DNA from: Clostridiales bacterium
GTDB lineage: Bacteria; Bacillota; Clostridia; Peptostreptococcales; Anaerovoracaceae
Assembly (NCBI GenBank): GCA_015058215.1
Contig: SVCU01000002.1
Span: forward strand, 111,501 to 175,500
Direction: 5' to 3'
Length of the DNA: 64,000 bases
The notes under the pieces are model-generated. The model did not search any database and was not told the DNA's origin. It saw only the letters and a list, made by a program, of their open reading frames with translations. The translations under genes were made by a program, and so were the position numbers. Shown here one piece after another: positions 7,879 through 16,580 of the stretch (position 1 is the first letter of the stretch; each line of letters begins with the position of its first letter).

Positions 7879-9903
7879 TCAAAGAGTATTCTGAAATTCC
7901 TCCAGAGCCAGTTCCGCTTCTTCCCAGCGGCTGTAGGCTGCTTCCAGTTCGGCCTTTTTGGCGGTGGACTCTTCGTGGAGCTTGCCCAGCTTCACGAAAT
8001 CGCCGGAGGCGGATTCCTCAGCCATCTGCACATCCAGGGCGGCGATGGCTTCCTCCAGCTTTGCGATCTCTTCTTCTGCGGCGTTTTTCTGCTTTTCCAG
8101 CTTGCGGCGCTGGGATTCCCGCTCCTTGTTCAGGCGGCGTTCTTCCATGCGGCGCTCTTTGTCCGTGAGACCGTCGGCACCGGGCTGGTTTTTCTGGTCT
8201 GCGGCAGCGGCTGCGGCGCTTCCCGCGCCGGCGGCTTTGCCCAGGTTCCCCAGATAGTTCTTGCCGGAGGAGATGGCCTCCTGTTTCTTTTCCAGGTAGT
8301 AATCGTAGGCACCCAGGTAGTTTTCCATGCCGTCCTGGGTCAATTCTACGATGCGGGTGGGGATTTTATTCAGGAAGTAACGATCGTGGGAGACCACCAG
8401 CAGGGTGCCGGGGAAATCCTTCAGAGCGTCTTCAAAGACTTCCTTGGATCTGATATCCAGATGGTTGGTGGGTTCGTCCATGATCAGGAAGTTGGCACCC
8501 ATCAGCATGATTTTCACCAGGGAGAGGCGGGCTTTTTCGCCGCCGGAGAGGCCGGCAACGGGCTTGAACACGTCTTCACCCCGGAACAGGAAGCGGCCCA
8601 GGATGCTGCGCAGCTGCCCTTCGGTGTAGAGCCGCCAGGAACTGTGCAGTTCCTCCAGCACGGTGGAATTGCCGCTGACCAGCAGCTGGTCCTGATCGTA
8701 GTAAGCGATCTCCACGTTGTGCCCCAGTTTGAAGGTGCCGCTGTCCTGCAGCAATTCCTTCACCAGGATCTTCAGCAGGGTGGATTTTCCGATGCCGTTC
8801 TGACCCACGATGCAGACCCGTTCGCCCCGCTTGATGTCCAGGTTCACGTTGCGGAACAGCTGGCGGGTGCCCTGAGAGTCCTTGAAGCTTTTGGAGAGGC
8901 CCTCGGCGAAGAGCACGTCATTGCCGCTGGCGAAGTTTTCCTTGAACTGCAGCCGCATTTTGGCGTTATCCCCTTCGGGGCGTTCCAGCCGCTCGATGTG
9001 GGCCAGCTGCTTTTCCCGGGATTTGGCCCGGTTGGCCAGCTTTTCCGTGCCCCGTTCCTTGAAGCGGCGGATCATATCCTCCTGACGGCGGATCTCCTCC
9101 TGCTGCTTCTGGTAGCGACGTTCCGCGTCTTCATAGGCGAATTTTTTCTTTTCCACGAAGGTGCTGTAATTTCCTTCGTAGGAGGTGAGTTTGCAGTTCT
9201 GGATCTCGAAGATGCGGTTCACGGTCTGGTCTAAGAAGTACCGGTCGTGGGAGACCACCACCAGGGTGCCGGTGTAGTTCTTCAGGTACTGTTCCAGCCA
9301 TTTCAGAGTGCCGATATCCAGGTGGTTGGTGGGTTCGTCCAGCAGCAGAAGATCGGGCTTTCGCAGCAGCAGGGCGGCCAGGGCAAGACGGGTGCGCTCG
9401 CCCCCGGACAGGGAGGAGATCTTCTTATCGTAGAAGGACTCGGGGAAGGCCATGCTGCTCAGAATCCCCACGATCTCGCTGCGGAAACTGTAGCCGTCGC
9501 GGCTTCGGAATTCTTCGGTCATGGCATCGTAGCGGTCCAGAAGGTCTGAAACATCTTGGCCGGCGGCAGACTTGTCCGCGATCTCCTGGTAAAGCCGCTC
9601 CAGATCCTTTTCCATCCGGATCAGAGGCTCGAAAATGGCCAGCATTTCGCCGTAGACCGTGTTTTCGGAGATGAAGTTGTCTTTCTGCTTCAGGTAGCCC
9701 ACGGTGGTATCCTGGGCCATGTAAAATTCGCCGCTGTCCCGGGAAAGCTCCCCGGTCAGTAGGCCCAGCAGGGTGGATTTGCCGGCGCCGTTATCGCCTA
9801 CGATGCCCACCCGGTCGCCTTTGCTGATGTGAAAGGAGATGTCCGTCAGGATGGGGACCGTTCCATAGTATTTTTCAATTCCGGTGGCGGAAAGTAAGAT
9901 CAT
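7879..9903 (-). CDS. ABC-F family ATPase
   Basis: 674 residues with two ABC cassettes and no membrane segments. Cassette 1 has Walker A GDNGAGKST, signature LSGGERTRL and LLLLDEPTNHLD; cassette 2 has GQNGIGKST, LSGGEKARL and FLIMDEPTNHLD. Between them is the charged helical P-site-tRNA-interaction motif region (about 245-330). A C-terminal coiled coil (about 565-674) is preceded by an Ala/Gly-rich linker. ABC-F proteins act on ribosomes, relieving stalling or giving antibiotic resistance; a C-terminal coiled coil fits Uup/YdiF-like members. ATG 9903 follows AGGAG at a good distance; an upstream in-frame ATG at 9966 lies inside the promoter-hairpin region. Confidence 0.92.
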   Translation of the reverse strand: MILLSATGIEKYYGTVPILTDISFHISKGDRVGIVGDNGAGKSTLLGLLTGELSRDSGEFYMAQDTTVGYLKQKDNFISENTVYGEMLAIFEPLIRMEKDLERLYQEIADKSAAGQDVSDLLDRYDAMTEEFRSRDGYSFRSEIVGILSSMAFPESFYDKKISSLSGGERTRLALAALLLRKPDLLLLDEPTNHLDIGTLKWLEQYLKNYTGTLVVVSHDRYFLDQTVNRIFEIQNCKLTSYEGNYSTFVEKKKFAYEDAERRYQKQQEEIRRQEDMIRRFKERGTEKLANRAKSREKQLAHIERLERPEGDNAKMRLQFKENFASGNDVLFAEGLSKSFKDSQGTRQLFRNVNLDIKRGERVCIVGQNGIGKSTLLKILVKELLQDSGTFKLGHNVEIAYYDQDQLLVSGNSTVLEELHSSWRLYTEGQLRSILGRFLFRGEDVFKPVAGLSGGEKARLSLVKIMLMGANFLIMDEPTNHLDIRSKEVFEDALKDFPGTLLVVSHDRYFLNKIPTRIVELTQDGMENYLGAYDYYLEKKQEAISSGKNYLGNLGKAAGAGSAAAAAADQKNQPGADGLTDKERRMEERRLNKERESQRRKLEKQKNAAEEEIAKLEEAIAALDVQMAEESASGDFVKLGKLHEESTAKKAELEAAYSRWEEAELALEEFQNTL

Positions 9904-9925
9904 TGCAATGCTCCTGTCTGAAGTG

Positions 9926-9954
9926 GGCGCGCCAGCAAATTGGGAGGGCGCGCC
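9926..9954 (-). repeat. 13-nt-loop hairpin element copy 3, in the ABC-F 5' leader
   Basis: GGCGCGCC/GGCGCGCC (8 bp) encloses the 13-nt loop AGCAAATTGGGAG. It lies between the promoter and the ABC-F start codon, so it would be at the very 5' end of that mRNA. Confidence 0.7.
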
Positions 9955-9971
9955 ATTTTTCTCCATTATAT

Positions 9972-10000
9972 ATTGTACTATATTGGAAGTCCAAAGTCAA
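9972..10000 (-). promoter_or_regulatory. Promoter of the ABC-F gene
   Basis: Minus strand TTGACT, 17 bases, TACAAT. It is divergent from the rex promoter 16 bases away. Confidence 0.85.
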
Positions 10001-10016
10001 AATTTCCGTGAAAAGG

Positions 10017-10045
10017 TTGTCAGAATTCTAAAAAAATGCTATAAT
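10017..10045 (+). promoter_or_regulatory. Promoter of rex
   Basis: TTGTCA, 17 bases, TATAAT, about 50 bases before the rex start. I looked for a Rex operator (TTGTTAA-N4-TTAACAA type) in the divergent region and saw none. Confidence 0.85.
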
Positions 10046-10097
10046 ACATCATTAACATAGATGGGATCCGCGGATCCCCGGAAAAGGAGACAAAAAC

Positions 10098-10742
10098 ATG
10101 GCAGGAAAAGAAAAAGGGAAAATTTCCGACGCTGTTATCCGCAGATTGCCTCGCTATCGCAGATGCCTGGATGGTCTGATGAAGGCCGGCGTAGAACGGA
10201 TCTCTTCCGGTGAACTCAGCGCCATGATCGGATACACTGCATCCCAGATCCGTCAGGACCTGAATAATTTCGGCGGCTTCGGCCAGCAGGGCTACGGCTA
10301 TAATGTAAAGAGCCTCTACGAACGGATCGGTGAGATCCTGGGCCTGGACCGCGAATACAAAATGGTCATCGTGGGTGCCGGAAACCTGGGTTCCGCCCTG
10401 GTCAACTACGCCAAGTACCAGAAGTGGGGCTTCTACATCGTGGCCATGTTCGACGTTCTTCCGGAACTGATCGGCACTTCCATCAACGATACTCCTGTCT
10501 ACAGCTACACGCAGCTGGATCAATACCTGCAGGAAAATAAAATCGACATCGGTGTGATCTGCACCGGCAAGGGGGCAGCCCCCGAAGTGATGGACAAGCT
10601 GGTGGCCGGCGGCGTAAAGGGTATCTGGAACTTCGCGGCAACGGATCTTTCCGCGCCGGAAGGCATTCCCCTGGAAAACGTTCACCTGAGCGACAGCCTC
10701 AACGCTCTGACCTACTATATGCTGAGAAGCAATCCCGAGTAG
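10098..10742 (+). CDS. rex: Redox-sensing transcriptional repressor Rex
   Basis: 214 residues. The N-terminal winged helix includes SSGELSAMIGYTASQIRQDLNNFGGFGQQGYGY (about 36-70), the Rex signature. The Rossmann NAD(H)-binding domain has VIVGAGNLGSAL (about 90-101), followed by a C-terminal swapped helix. Rex senses the NADH/NAD+ ratio and represses fermentation and anaerobic respiration genes when NADH is low. GGAGA precedes the ATG. A terminator shared with the converging ferredoxin gene follows. Confidence 0.95.
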   Translation: MAGKEKGKISDAVIRRLPRYRRCLDGLMKAGVERISSGELSAMIGYTASQIRQDLNNFGGFGQQGYGYNVKSLYERIGEILGLDREYKMVIVGAGNLGSALVNYAKYQKWGFYIVAMFDVLPELIGTSINDTPVYSYTQLDQYLQENKIDIGVICTGKGAAPEVMDKLVAGGVKGIWNFAATDLSAPEGIPLENVHLSDSLNALTYYMLRSNPE

Positions 10743-10772
10743 GGCAACGAAAGCGCGGCTGCAAAAAAGCAT

Positions 10773-10810
10773 AAAAAAAGGCCGCCTCCGAAGATGCGGC
10801 CTTTTCTTTT
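10773..10810 (+). terminator. Bidirectional terminator between rex and ferredoxin
   Basis: AAAAAGGCCGC and GCGGCCTTTT pair around TCCGAAGAT with A and T runs on each side, serving the two converging genes. Confidence 0.88.
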
Positions 10811-10820
10811 GCAGTTTCTC

Positions 10821-10994
10821 TTAAGCTTCTTCAGCAGGAGCGCCAACGGGGCAAGCGTTAGCACAAGAACCGCAATCGATGCACTTGTCAGCGTCGATAA
10901 CGTACTTGCCATTGCCTTCGGAAATAGCTTCTACGGGGCATTCACCTGCGCAAGCGCCGCAGCTGATGCAAGCGTCACTGATTACATAAGCCAT
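10821..10994 (-). CDS. 2[4Fe-4S] ferredoxin
   Basis: 57 residues with two CxxCxxCxxxCP clusters (CISCGACAGECP and CIDCGSCANACP), the clostridial-type low-potential electron carrier. AAGGAGG precedes the ATG at 10994; longer upstream open frame is not protein-like. It has its own promoter. It serves reductases and radical-SAM enzymes such as the NrdG found in this window, though the partners here are not proven. Confidence 0.95.
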   Translation of the reverse strand: MAYVISDACISCGACAGECPVEAISEGNGKYVIDADKCIDCGSCANACPVGAPAEEA

Positions 10995-11052
10995 AGTATA
11001 GTCCTCCTTAAAAACACTGGTAAATGCAGGTTGGTATCTTCCTGCACAACCC

Positions 11053-11081
11053 ATTATAACAGGAGAACCGAGAAATAACAA
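11053..11081 (-). promoter_or_regulatory. Promoter of the ferredoxin gene
   Basis: Minus strand TTGTTA, 17 bases, TATAAT, about 60 bases before the start codon. Confidence 0.85.
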
Positions 11082-11133
11082 CAGGTTTTTATATTTTGCT
11101 AAAAATTCACAGAAAGGACGGCGGTCAGAACCC

Positions 11134-11934
11134 ATGAAAATCTACGGACTCTACGGAAAAAGCGGTACGGGAAAGAGCCACCATGCCATGACGCTCTGCC
11201 AGGAACTGGGCGTGGATGCCATCATCGATGACGGTCTGTTCATTTCCCGCAATGTGGTGCTGGCCGGCATTTCCGCGAAGCGGCAGAATACCATCATCGG
11301 GGCTGTGAAGACGGCTCTGTTCACCGACGACGGCCACTGTGCCCAGGTGCGGGAAAAGATCCGGGAAGAGGATCCGCAGGGGATCCTGGTGCTGGGCACC
11401 TCCATCGAGATGGTGGATAAGATCCGCGCCCGGCTGGAACTCCCCGAAGTGGAAAAATACATCGCCATTGAAGATATCACCACGGAGAAGCAGCGGGCAG
11501 AGGCCCGCCGCCAGCGTCATGAGCTGGGGAAACACGTCATCCCGGCACCCACCATGCAGATCAAGCGGCAGTTCTCCGGTTATTTCGTTGACCCCCTGCG
11601 CCTGCTGCAGGATCTGGGTCTGGAGAAGCGCAAGGAGCGTTCTGTGGTGCGCCCTACCTACAGTTACTGGGGAGAATATAAGATTTCCGACACGGTGATC
11701 AACCAGATCGTGGAACACGTGGGCGAACAGACCGAAGGCGTGGTGGATGTGAACCGGGTGGTCACGGAAAGCGACCAGGAGGGCATCACCCTCTATCTTT
11801 CCGCCATCATCCGCTACGGCAGATCCGTGCCCAAGGTGGCAGGGCAGCTGCAGCGGGATATCCGCCGTCAGGTGGAGCACATCACCGCTTTCAACATCAA
11901 AGCCATCCATGTGGATGTGCGGGGTCTGGCGTAG
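11134..11934 (+). CDS. P-loop NTPase fused to an Asp23/Gls24-type domain
   Basis: 266 residues. The N-terminus MKIYGLYGKSGTGKS holds a Walker A (residues 8-15). A central stretch (about 80-150) has ILVLGTSIEMVDKI, possibly the Walker B strand, and a charged helix. Residues about 185-266 (SDTVINQIVEHVGEQTEGVVDVNRVV ... IKAIHVDVRGL) match the Asp23/Gls24 (DUF322) fold, usually a stand-alone envelope-associated protein of about 120 residues. The role is unknown; ATP-dependent control of an envelope function is conceivable. An AI-2E-type membrane protein gene starts 12 bases later, probably in the same operon. A ribosome binding site AAAGGA lies farther upstream than usual. Confidence 0.8.
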   Translation: MKIYGLYGKSGTGKSHHAMTLCQELGVDAIIDDGLFISRNVVLAGISAKRQNTIIGAVKTALFTDDGHCAQVREKIREEDPQGILVLGTSIEMVDKIRARLELPEVEKYIAIEDITTEKQRAEARRQRHELGKHVIPAPTMQIKRQFSGYFVDPLRLLQDLGLEKRKERSVVRPTYSYWGEYKISDTVINQIVEHVGEQTEGVVDVNRVVTESDQEGITLYLSAIIRYGRSVPKVAGQLQRDIRRQVEHITAFNIKAIHVDVRGLA

Positions 11935-11946
11935 AAGGAGGGAACC

Positions 11947-13245
11947 ATGAGCAAAGAGAAATTCATCAAGCTGGAGAAACAGCATCTGGCCTGGGGCCTT
12001 ACCGCCTTTCTGGTGATCGCCCTCTCCATTTTGTTCTTCTTCACCGTCTACCGCTGGAAGGGCGTGGCAAGCTGGGTGGATACCCTGACCACCATTCTGG
12101 CCCCCTTCGGCTACGGCTTCATCATGGCCTGGATCCTGACCCCGCTGTACAATCTGGTGGAAAACAAGCTTCTGCCGTCCTTTACCCGCAACCCCGGGCG
12201 GGCCGCCGCCGGTAAGGTCGGCGTGAAGGCCATTGCGTCCATCGTCTGCTTCCTGGTGTTCGTGGCGGCTATTTATGCCATGATCATGATGATCGTTCCG
12301 CAGCTGATCGACAGCATCATCGTCATCGCCAGCAACATCGAGGATTACGTGGATAACCTTTCTGCCTGGGCCACCGGCCTTCTGGATGCCAACCCGACTC
12401 TGCAGAGGTGGATCACCAATGTTTTCAACGACTGGGGCGGCAATCTGGAAACCTGGGCCCGCGATACCCTGCTGCCGCAGATGACCAACATCGTGACGGA
12501 GGTTTCCATCGGGGTGCTCTCTGCGGTGAAGTTCCTGTGGAACGTGGTCATCGGCCTCATCGCCTGTCTGTACATCCTGAACAGCAAGGATACCATGGCC
12601 GGACAGAGCAAGCGGTTCCTCTACGGTGCCCTCCCTGCGGCGAAAGCCAATACGGTGCTCAGCTCCCTGCGCTATGTGAACGATGTGTTCAATCAGTTCA
12701 TCGTGGGTAAGGTGGTGGACTCCCTGATCATCGGCGTTCTGTGCTTCATCGGGGTATCCATCCTGCGGATGCCCTTCCCCCTGCTGATCAGCGTGGTGGT
12801 GGGCGTTACCAATGTGATCCCTTTCTTCGGCCCCTTCATCGGTGCCATCCCCACGGCCATTCTGGTGCTGATGGTTTCGCCTATCCAGTGCCTCTACTAT
12901 GTGATTTTCATCTTCCTGCTGCAGCAGCTGGACGGCAATGTGATCGGTCCCAAGATCCTCAGCGGCAGCGTAGGCATCCCCGGCTTCTGGGTGCTGTTCT
13001 CCATCATGGTGGGCGGCGGCCTCTTCGGGTTCTGGGGTATGCTGCTGGGCGTTCCCGTGTTCTCCTGCGTCTACACCTTCAGCCGCTGGCTGGTGCATAA
13101 GGCCCTGAAAAAGCGGGATCTCCCCCAGGATTCCGTGCTTTACGAAACGGTGGACCGGATCGATCCCGAAACCGGCCAGCTGATCATGCTGCCCTCCTAC
13201 AGCGAAAAGCCCAAAAAGAAATACTTCCGGAAGGAAAAGAAATAA
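11947..13245 (+). CDS. AI-2E family (PerM-like) membrane transporter
   Basis: 432 residues with about eight hydrophobic segments: one pair near 15-65, one near 95-115, then a cluster at 190-380, and a basic C-terminal tail. GVTNVIPFFGPFIGAIP and LQQLDGNVIGPKI are hallmarks of the AI-2E/PerM/YdiK family. Members export autoinducer-2 or act as Na+/H+ antiporters; substrate unknown here. GAAGGAGGG precedes the ATG. It lies in a tight run with the Asp23-fusion gene and dus. Confidence 0.92.
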   Translation: MSKEKFIKLEKQHLAWGLTAFLVIALSILFFFTVYRWKGVASWVDTLTTILAPFGYGFIMAWILTPLYNLVENKLLPSFTRNPGRAAAGKVGVKAIASIVCFLVFVAAIYAMIMMIVPQLIDSIIVIASNIEDYVDNLSAWATGLLDANPTLQRWITNVFNDWGGNLETWARDTLLPQMTNIVTEVSIGVLSAVKFLWNVVIGLIACLYILNSKDTMAGQSKRFLYGALPAAKANTVLSSLRYVNDVFNQFIVGKVVDSLIIGVLCFIGVSILRMPFPLLISVVVGVTNVIPFFGPFIGAIPTAILVLMVSPIQCLYYVIFIFLLQQLDGNVIGPKILSGSVGIPGFWVLFSIMVGGGLFGFWGMLLGVPVFSCVYTFSRWLVHKALKKRDLPQDSVLYETVDRIDPETGQLIMLPSYSEKPKKKYFRKEKK

Positions 13246-13249
13246 ATTT

Positions 13250-14299
13250 ATGGATCATTTGCATCATACCTATAAAATCGGCACGGTGGAGCTGGCCCAT
13301 CCCTTTTTGATGGCCCCTCTGGCCGGCATCACCGACAGTACCTTCCGTCTGCTCTGCAGCCGGCAGGGTGCTGCCATGACCTATTCCGAAATGATCAGTG
13401 CCAAGGGCCTGGTCTACGGCGACCGCGGTTCCGCGGAACTTCTTCGCATGGAGCCCGGCGAGGGCCTGTGCAGCTGCCAGCTTTTCGGCAGCGAGGAGGA
13501 ATTCATCCGCAAGGCGGTGCAGAAACTGTCCGAGCGGGAACGGGATTTCCTCACCGGCGTTCCCGGCGCACCCCTGGGACACAGCCTCATCGATATCAAT
13601 ATGGGCTGCCCTGTGCCCAAGGTGGTGAAGGGCGGCGAAGGCTCCGCTCTCATGAAGGATCCCTGGCTGGCTGCCGATCTGGTGCGGGCGGCTGTCCGTG
13701 CGGAAGCGGAAGAAGCGGAGGAGCAGGAACGTCTGCCCCGCCCCGTCACCGTCAAATGCCGCATCGGCTGGGATGAACCGGTCCGGGAGACCGTTCTGGA
13801 GTTTGCCCCCCGTATGCAGGAGGCCGGTGCCGCCGCCATCGGCGTTCACGGCCGCACCCGGGAACAATTCTACAGCGGCAAGTCCGACTGGGAACTGGTG
13901 GCCCGGGTAAAAGAACGGATCACAGTACCTCTCATCGGCAGCGGCGACCTGTTCACCGCCAAGGATGCGGTGGAGCATCTGCAGGCCGGTCACTGCGACA
14001 TGGTCATGTTTGCCCGCGGAGCTCTGGGGAATCCCTGGATCTTCCGGCAGGCTCTGGACCTCTGGGAGGGAAGACCCCAGTATGAGCCCACCGGCGAAGA
14101 GCGGCGTGCCATGATGCTGGAACACCTGGAGCTGGCCATCGCCTGCAAGGGGGAACGGCGTGCGGTCCGCGAAATGCGGAAGAACTGGGGATGGTACATG
14201 AAGGGTCTTCCCGGAGCCGCGCAGCTGCGCCGCAGAGTTTGCGAAGAAGAGTCCGCCGCAGGGCTGAGAAATCTCCTTGAAACCATTGATTTTACTTGA
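13250..14299 (+). CDS. dus: tRNA-dihydrouridine synthase
   Basis: 349 residues. FMN-dependent TIM barrel reducing uridines in tRNA D-loops. Visible: LAPLAGITDSTFR, the conserved INMGCPVPKVVKGGEGSALM with the catalytic cysteine, VKCRIGWDE, GVHGRTREQFYSG and GSGDLFT. It is closest to the DusB type common in Bacillota. An Ala/Glu-rich insertion (about 146-160, AEAEEAEEQERLPRP) is unusual. The ATG is only 4 bases after the preceding stop; GGAAGG lies within the end of that gene. Confidence 0.92.
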   Translation: MDHLHHTYKIGTVELAHPFLMAPLAGITDSTFRLLCSRQGAAMTYSEMISAKGLVYGDRGSAELLRMEPGEGLCSCQLFGSEEEFIRKAVQKLSERERDFLTGVPGAPLGHSLIDINMGCPVPKVVKGGEGSALMKDPWLAADLVRAAVRAEAEEAEEQERLPRPVTVKCRIGWDEPVRETVLEFAPRMQEAGAAAIGVHGRTREQFYSGKSDWELVARVKERITVPLIGSGDLFTAKDAVEHLQAGHCDMVMFARGALGNPWIFRQALDLWEGRPQYEPTGEERRAMMLEHLELAIACKGERRAVREMRKNWGWYMKGLPGAAQLRRRVCEEESAAGLRNLLETIDFT

Positions 14300-14324
14300 C
14301 TTTTAGCACTTTCGTGTGTATAAT
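14296..14324 (+). promoter_or_regulatory. Promoter of greA-lysS
   Basis: TTGACT, 17 bases, TATAAT. The -35 overlaps the stop codon of dus. It leaves a 5' leader of about 115 bases before greA in which I see no clear regulatory structure. Confidence 0.87.
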
Positions 14325-14445
14325 ACCACGCGTACGGATTGACGGCCTGCATCGAAGCTTTTTACGAGACCCGAATTCGTCATGAAGGAAACCATATGCC
14401 GGCCCCTTTGGGCTGCGCTTCAAAGAAAGAAAGAGGGAACGCAAA

Positions 14446-14925
14446 ATGGCAGAAAAGACACTGCTTACCAAAGAAGGTTATGAGAAAATCGTCGCTGAGC
14501 ACGAAGAACTGGTCAGCGTCAAAAGAAAAGAAGTAGCAGAACGGATCAAGGAAGCAATTTCCTACGGCGACATCTCCGAAAACGCCGAATACGATTCCGC
14601 AAAGAACGAACAGGCTGAGCTGGAAGAACGCATCCTGAAGCTGGAAAACATGATGCGCAACGCCCAGATCATCGAACACGACGAACTGAACCTGGAATTC
14701 GTCAACGTAGGTCTCCACGTCACCATCAAAGACCTGGAAACCGATGAAGTTGTAGAATACAAGATCGTTGGCTCCACCGAAGCCGATCCCTTCGAAGGCC
14801 GCATCTCCAACGAATCCGCCATCGGCAAAGAACTGCTGGGCAAGAAGGTGGGCGAAGTGGTTCCCATCGAAGTGCCCGACGGCAGCGTTCTTCAGTACGA
14901 AGTGCTGCACATTCAGAAGAAATAA
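14446..14925 (+). CDS. greA: Transcription elongation factor GreA
   Basis: 159 residues, standard length. N-terminal antiparallel coiled coil with the tip sequence GDISENAEYDSAKNEQ, whose acidic residues enter the RNA polymerase secondary channel to stimulate cleavage of backtracked RNA. The C-terminal FKBP-like domain ends in GKKVGEVVPIEVPDGSVLQY. GAGGGAACG precedes the ATG. lysS follows after 57 bases, a conserved pair in Clostridia. Confidence 0.96.
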   Translation: MAEKTLLTKEGYEKIVAEHEELVSVKRKEVAERIKEAISYGDISENAEYDSAKNEQAELEERILKLENMMRNAQIIEHDELNLEFVNVGLHVTIKDLETDEVVEYKIVGSTEADPFEGRISNESAIGKELLGKKVGEVVPIEVPDGSVLQYEVLHIQKK

Positions 14926-14982
14926 AACCCCCGCTTTGCATGCGGCGAGGCATGCAGGCAAAAGCAAAAGAGAGGAAATGTC

Positions 14983-16521
14983 ATGACAGAGGTAAAGAAC
15001 CCCCAGAACCAGGAACTGACCCCCGAACTGACCGAAGTGGAACAGGAACAGCAGCTCAGCGAACAGCGCATCATCCGCCGCGAAAAGCTGGCCAAGCTGC
15101 GTGAAATGGGCCGTGACCCCTTCGTGGAAGAAACCTGGAACGTAACCGCACACAGCAAAGACATCGCAGACAATTTCGAAGAAATGGAAGGCAAGACCGT
15201 CTCCATGGCCGGCCGTATCATGGCCAAGCGTCAGATGGGCAAGGCTTCCTTCGCAGATATCCACGACAAGCAGGGCAAGATGCAGATCTATGTCCGCCAG
15301 GATGCTCTGGGCCCCGAAGAATACGACATCTTCCTGACCTACGACCTGGGCGATATCGTGGGCATCGAAGGCGAAGTGTTCCGCACCCGCCACGGTGAAA
15401 TCTCCATCAAGGTACAGACTCTGAAGCTGCTGACCAAGTCCCTGCAGCCCCTGCCCGACAAGTGGCACGGCATCAAGGACCAGGATATGCGTTACCGTCA
15501 GCGTTACGTCGACCTGATCGTGAACCCTGAAGTTAAGGATGTGTTCCTGAAGAGAACCAAGATCATTCAGGAGATCCGCAGAGTTCTGGACCAGGAAAGA
15601 GGCTTCCTGGAAGTGGAAACTCCCATCCTGACCACCATCGCCGGCGGCGCAAACGCCCGTCCCTTCAACACCCACCACAACACCCTGGATCTGGACCTCA
15701 AGATGCGTATCTCCAACGAACTGTTCCTGAAGAGACTGATCGTCGGCGGTCTGGACCGTGTGTATGAAATGGGCAAGATGTTCCGTAACGAAGGTATGGA
15801 CCGTCGTCACAACCCCGAATTCACCAACATCGAACTGTATCAGGCCTATGCCAACATGGAAGACATGATGGAACTGACCGAAGATGTTGTTTCCAAGGCT
15901 GCTCTGGCTGCCAACGGCTCCATGAAGATCACCTATCAGGGCAAGGAATTCGACCTGACTCCTCCCTGGAAGCGTCTCACCATGCAGGATGCTGTAAAGC
16001 AGTGGGTGGGTGTTGATTTCGACACCATCACCACCGATGAAGAAGCCCGCGCTGCAGCAGTTGCCCACGGCATCGAAGCCGAAGAAGCTGCCAAGATGAG
16101 CCGCGGCAAGATCATCGCCGAGCTGTTCGAACTGCACTGCGAAGAATATCTGGACGGCCCCGTATTCATCATCGGCCACCCCGTGGAAATCTCTCCCCTG
16201 GCCAAGAAGGATCCCAAGGATCCCAGAATCACCCGCCGTTTCGAAGCTTACATCAACTGCTGGGAAATCGCCAACGCCTTCTCCGAACTGAACGATCCCA
16301 TCGATCAGCTGGAACGCTTCCAGCAGCAGCAGCTGGAACTGGCCAACGGCGACGATGAAGCCCACCCCATGGATCTGGACTTCGTCAACGCTCTGGAAGT
16401 GGGTATGCCCCCCACCGGCGGTCTGGGCATCGGTGTTGACCGCATCATCATGCTGATCACCGACGCACCCTCCATCCGTGACATCATCCTGTTCCCCACG
16501 ATGAAGCCTGTGGACAAATAA
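14983..16521 (+). CDS. lysS: Lysyl-tRNA synthetase, class II
   Basis: 512 residues. An N-terminal OB fold for anticodon binding (about 70-165) precedes the class II catalytic core: motif 2 region [17 protein letters not shown] and motif 3 [26 protein letters not shown]. It charges tRNA-Lys. GAGAGGAAAT precedes the ATG. No T-box leader is visible, consistent with co-transcription with greA. A terminator follows. Confidence 0.97.
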   Translation: MTEVKNPQNQELTPELTEVEQEQQLSEQRIIRREKLAKLREMGRDPFVEETWNVTAHSKDIADNFEEMEGKTVSMAGRIMAKRQMGKASFADIHDKQGKMQIYVRQDALGPEEYDIFLTYDLGDIVGIEGEVFRTRHGEISIKVQTLKLLTKSLQPLPDKWHGIKDQDMRYRQRYVDLIVNPEVKDVFLKRTKIIQEIRRVLDQERGFLEVETPILTTIAGGANARPFNTHHNTLDLDLKMRISNELFLKRLIVGGLDRVYEMGKMFRNEGMDRRHNPEFTNIELYQAYANMEDMMELTEDVVSKAALAANGSMKITYQGKEFDLTPPWKRLTMQDAVKQWVGVDFDTITTDEEARAAAVAHGIEAEEAAKMSRGKIIAELFELHCEEYLDGPVFIIGHPVEISPLAKKDPKDPRITRRFEAYINCWEIANAFSELNDPIDQLERFQQQQLELANGDDEAHPMDLDFVNALEVGMPPTGGLGIGVDRIIMLITDAPSIRDIILFPTMKPVDK

Positions 16522-16551
16522 GCTTCCTGGGGAATCCTAAACGAAAAAGCA

Positions 16552-16580
16552 AAAGTGCAGCTTGCGGGCTGCACTTTTTT
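16552..16580 (+). terminator. Terminator after lysS, shared with the converging gene
   Basis: AAAGTGCAG and CTGCACTTT pair around CTTGCGGG and a T run follows. It overlaps the stop codon of the minus-strand gene. Confidence 0.87.
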
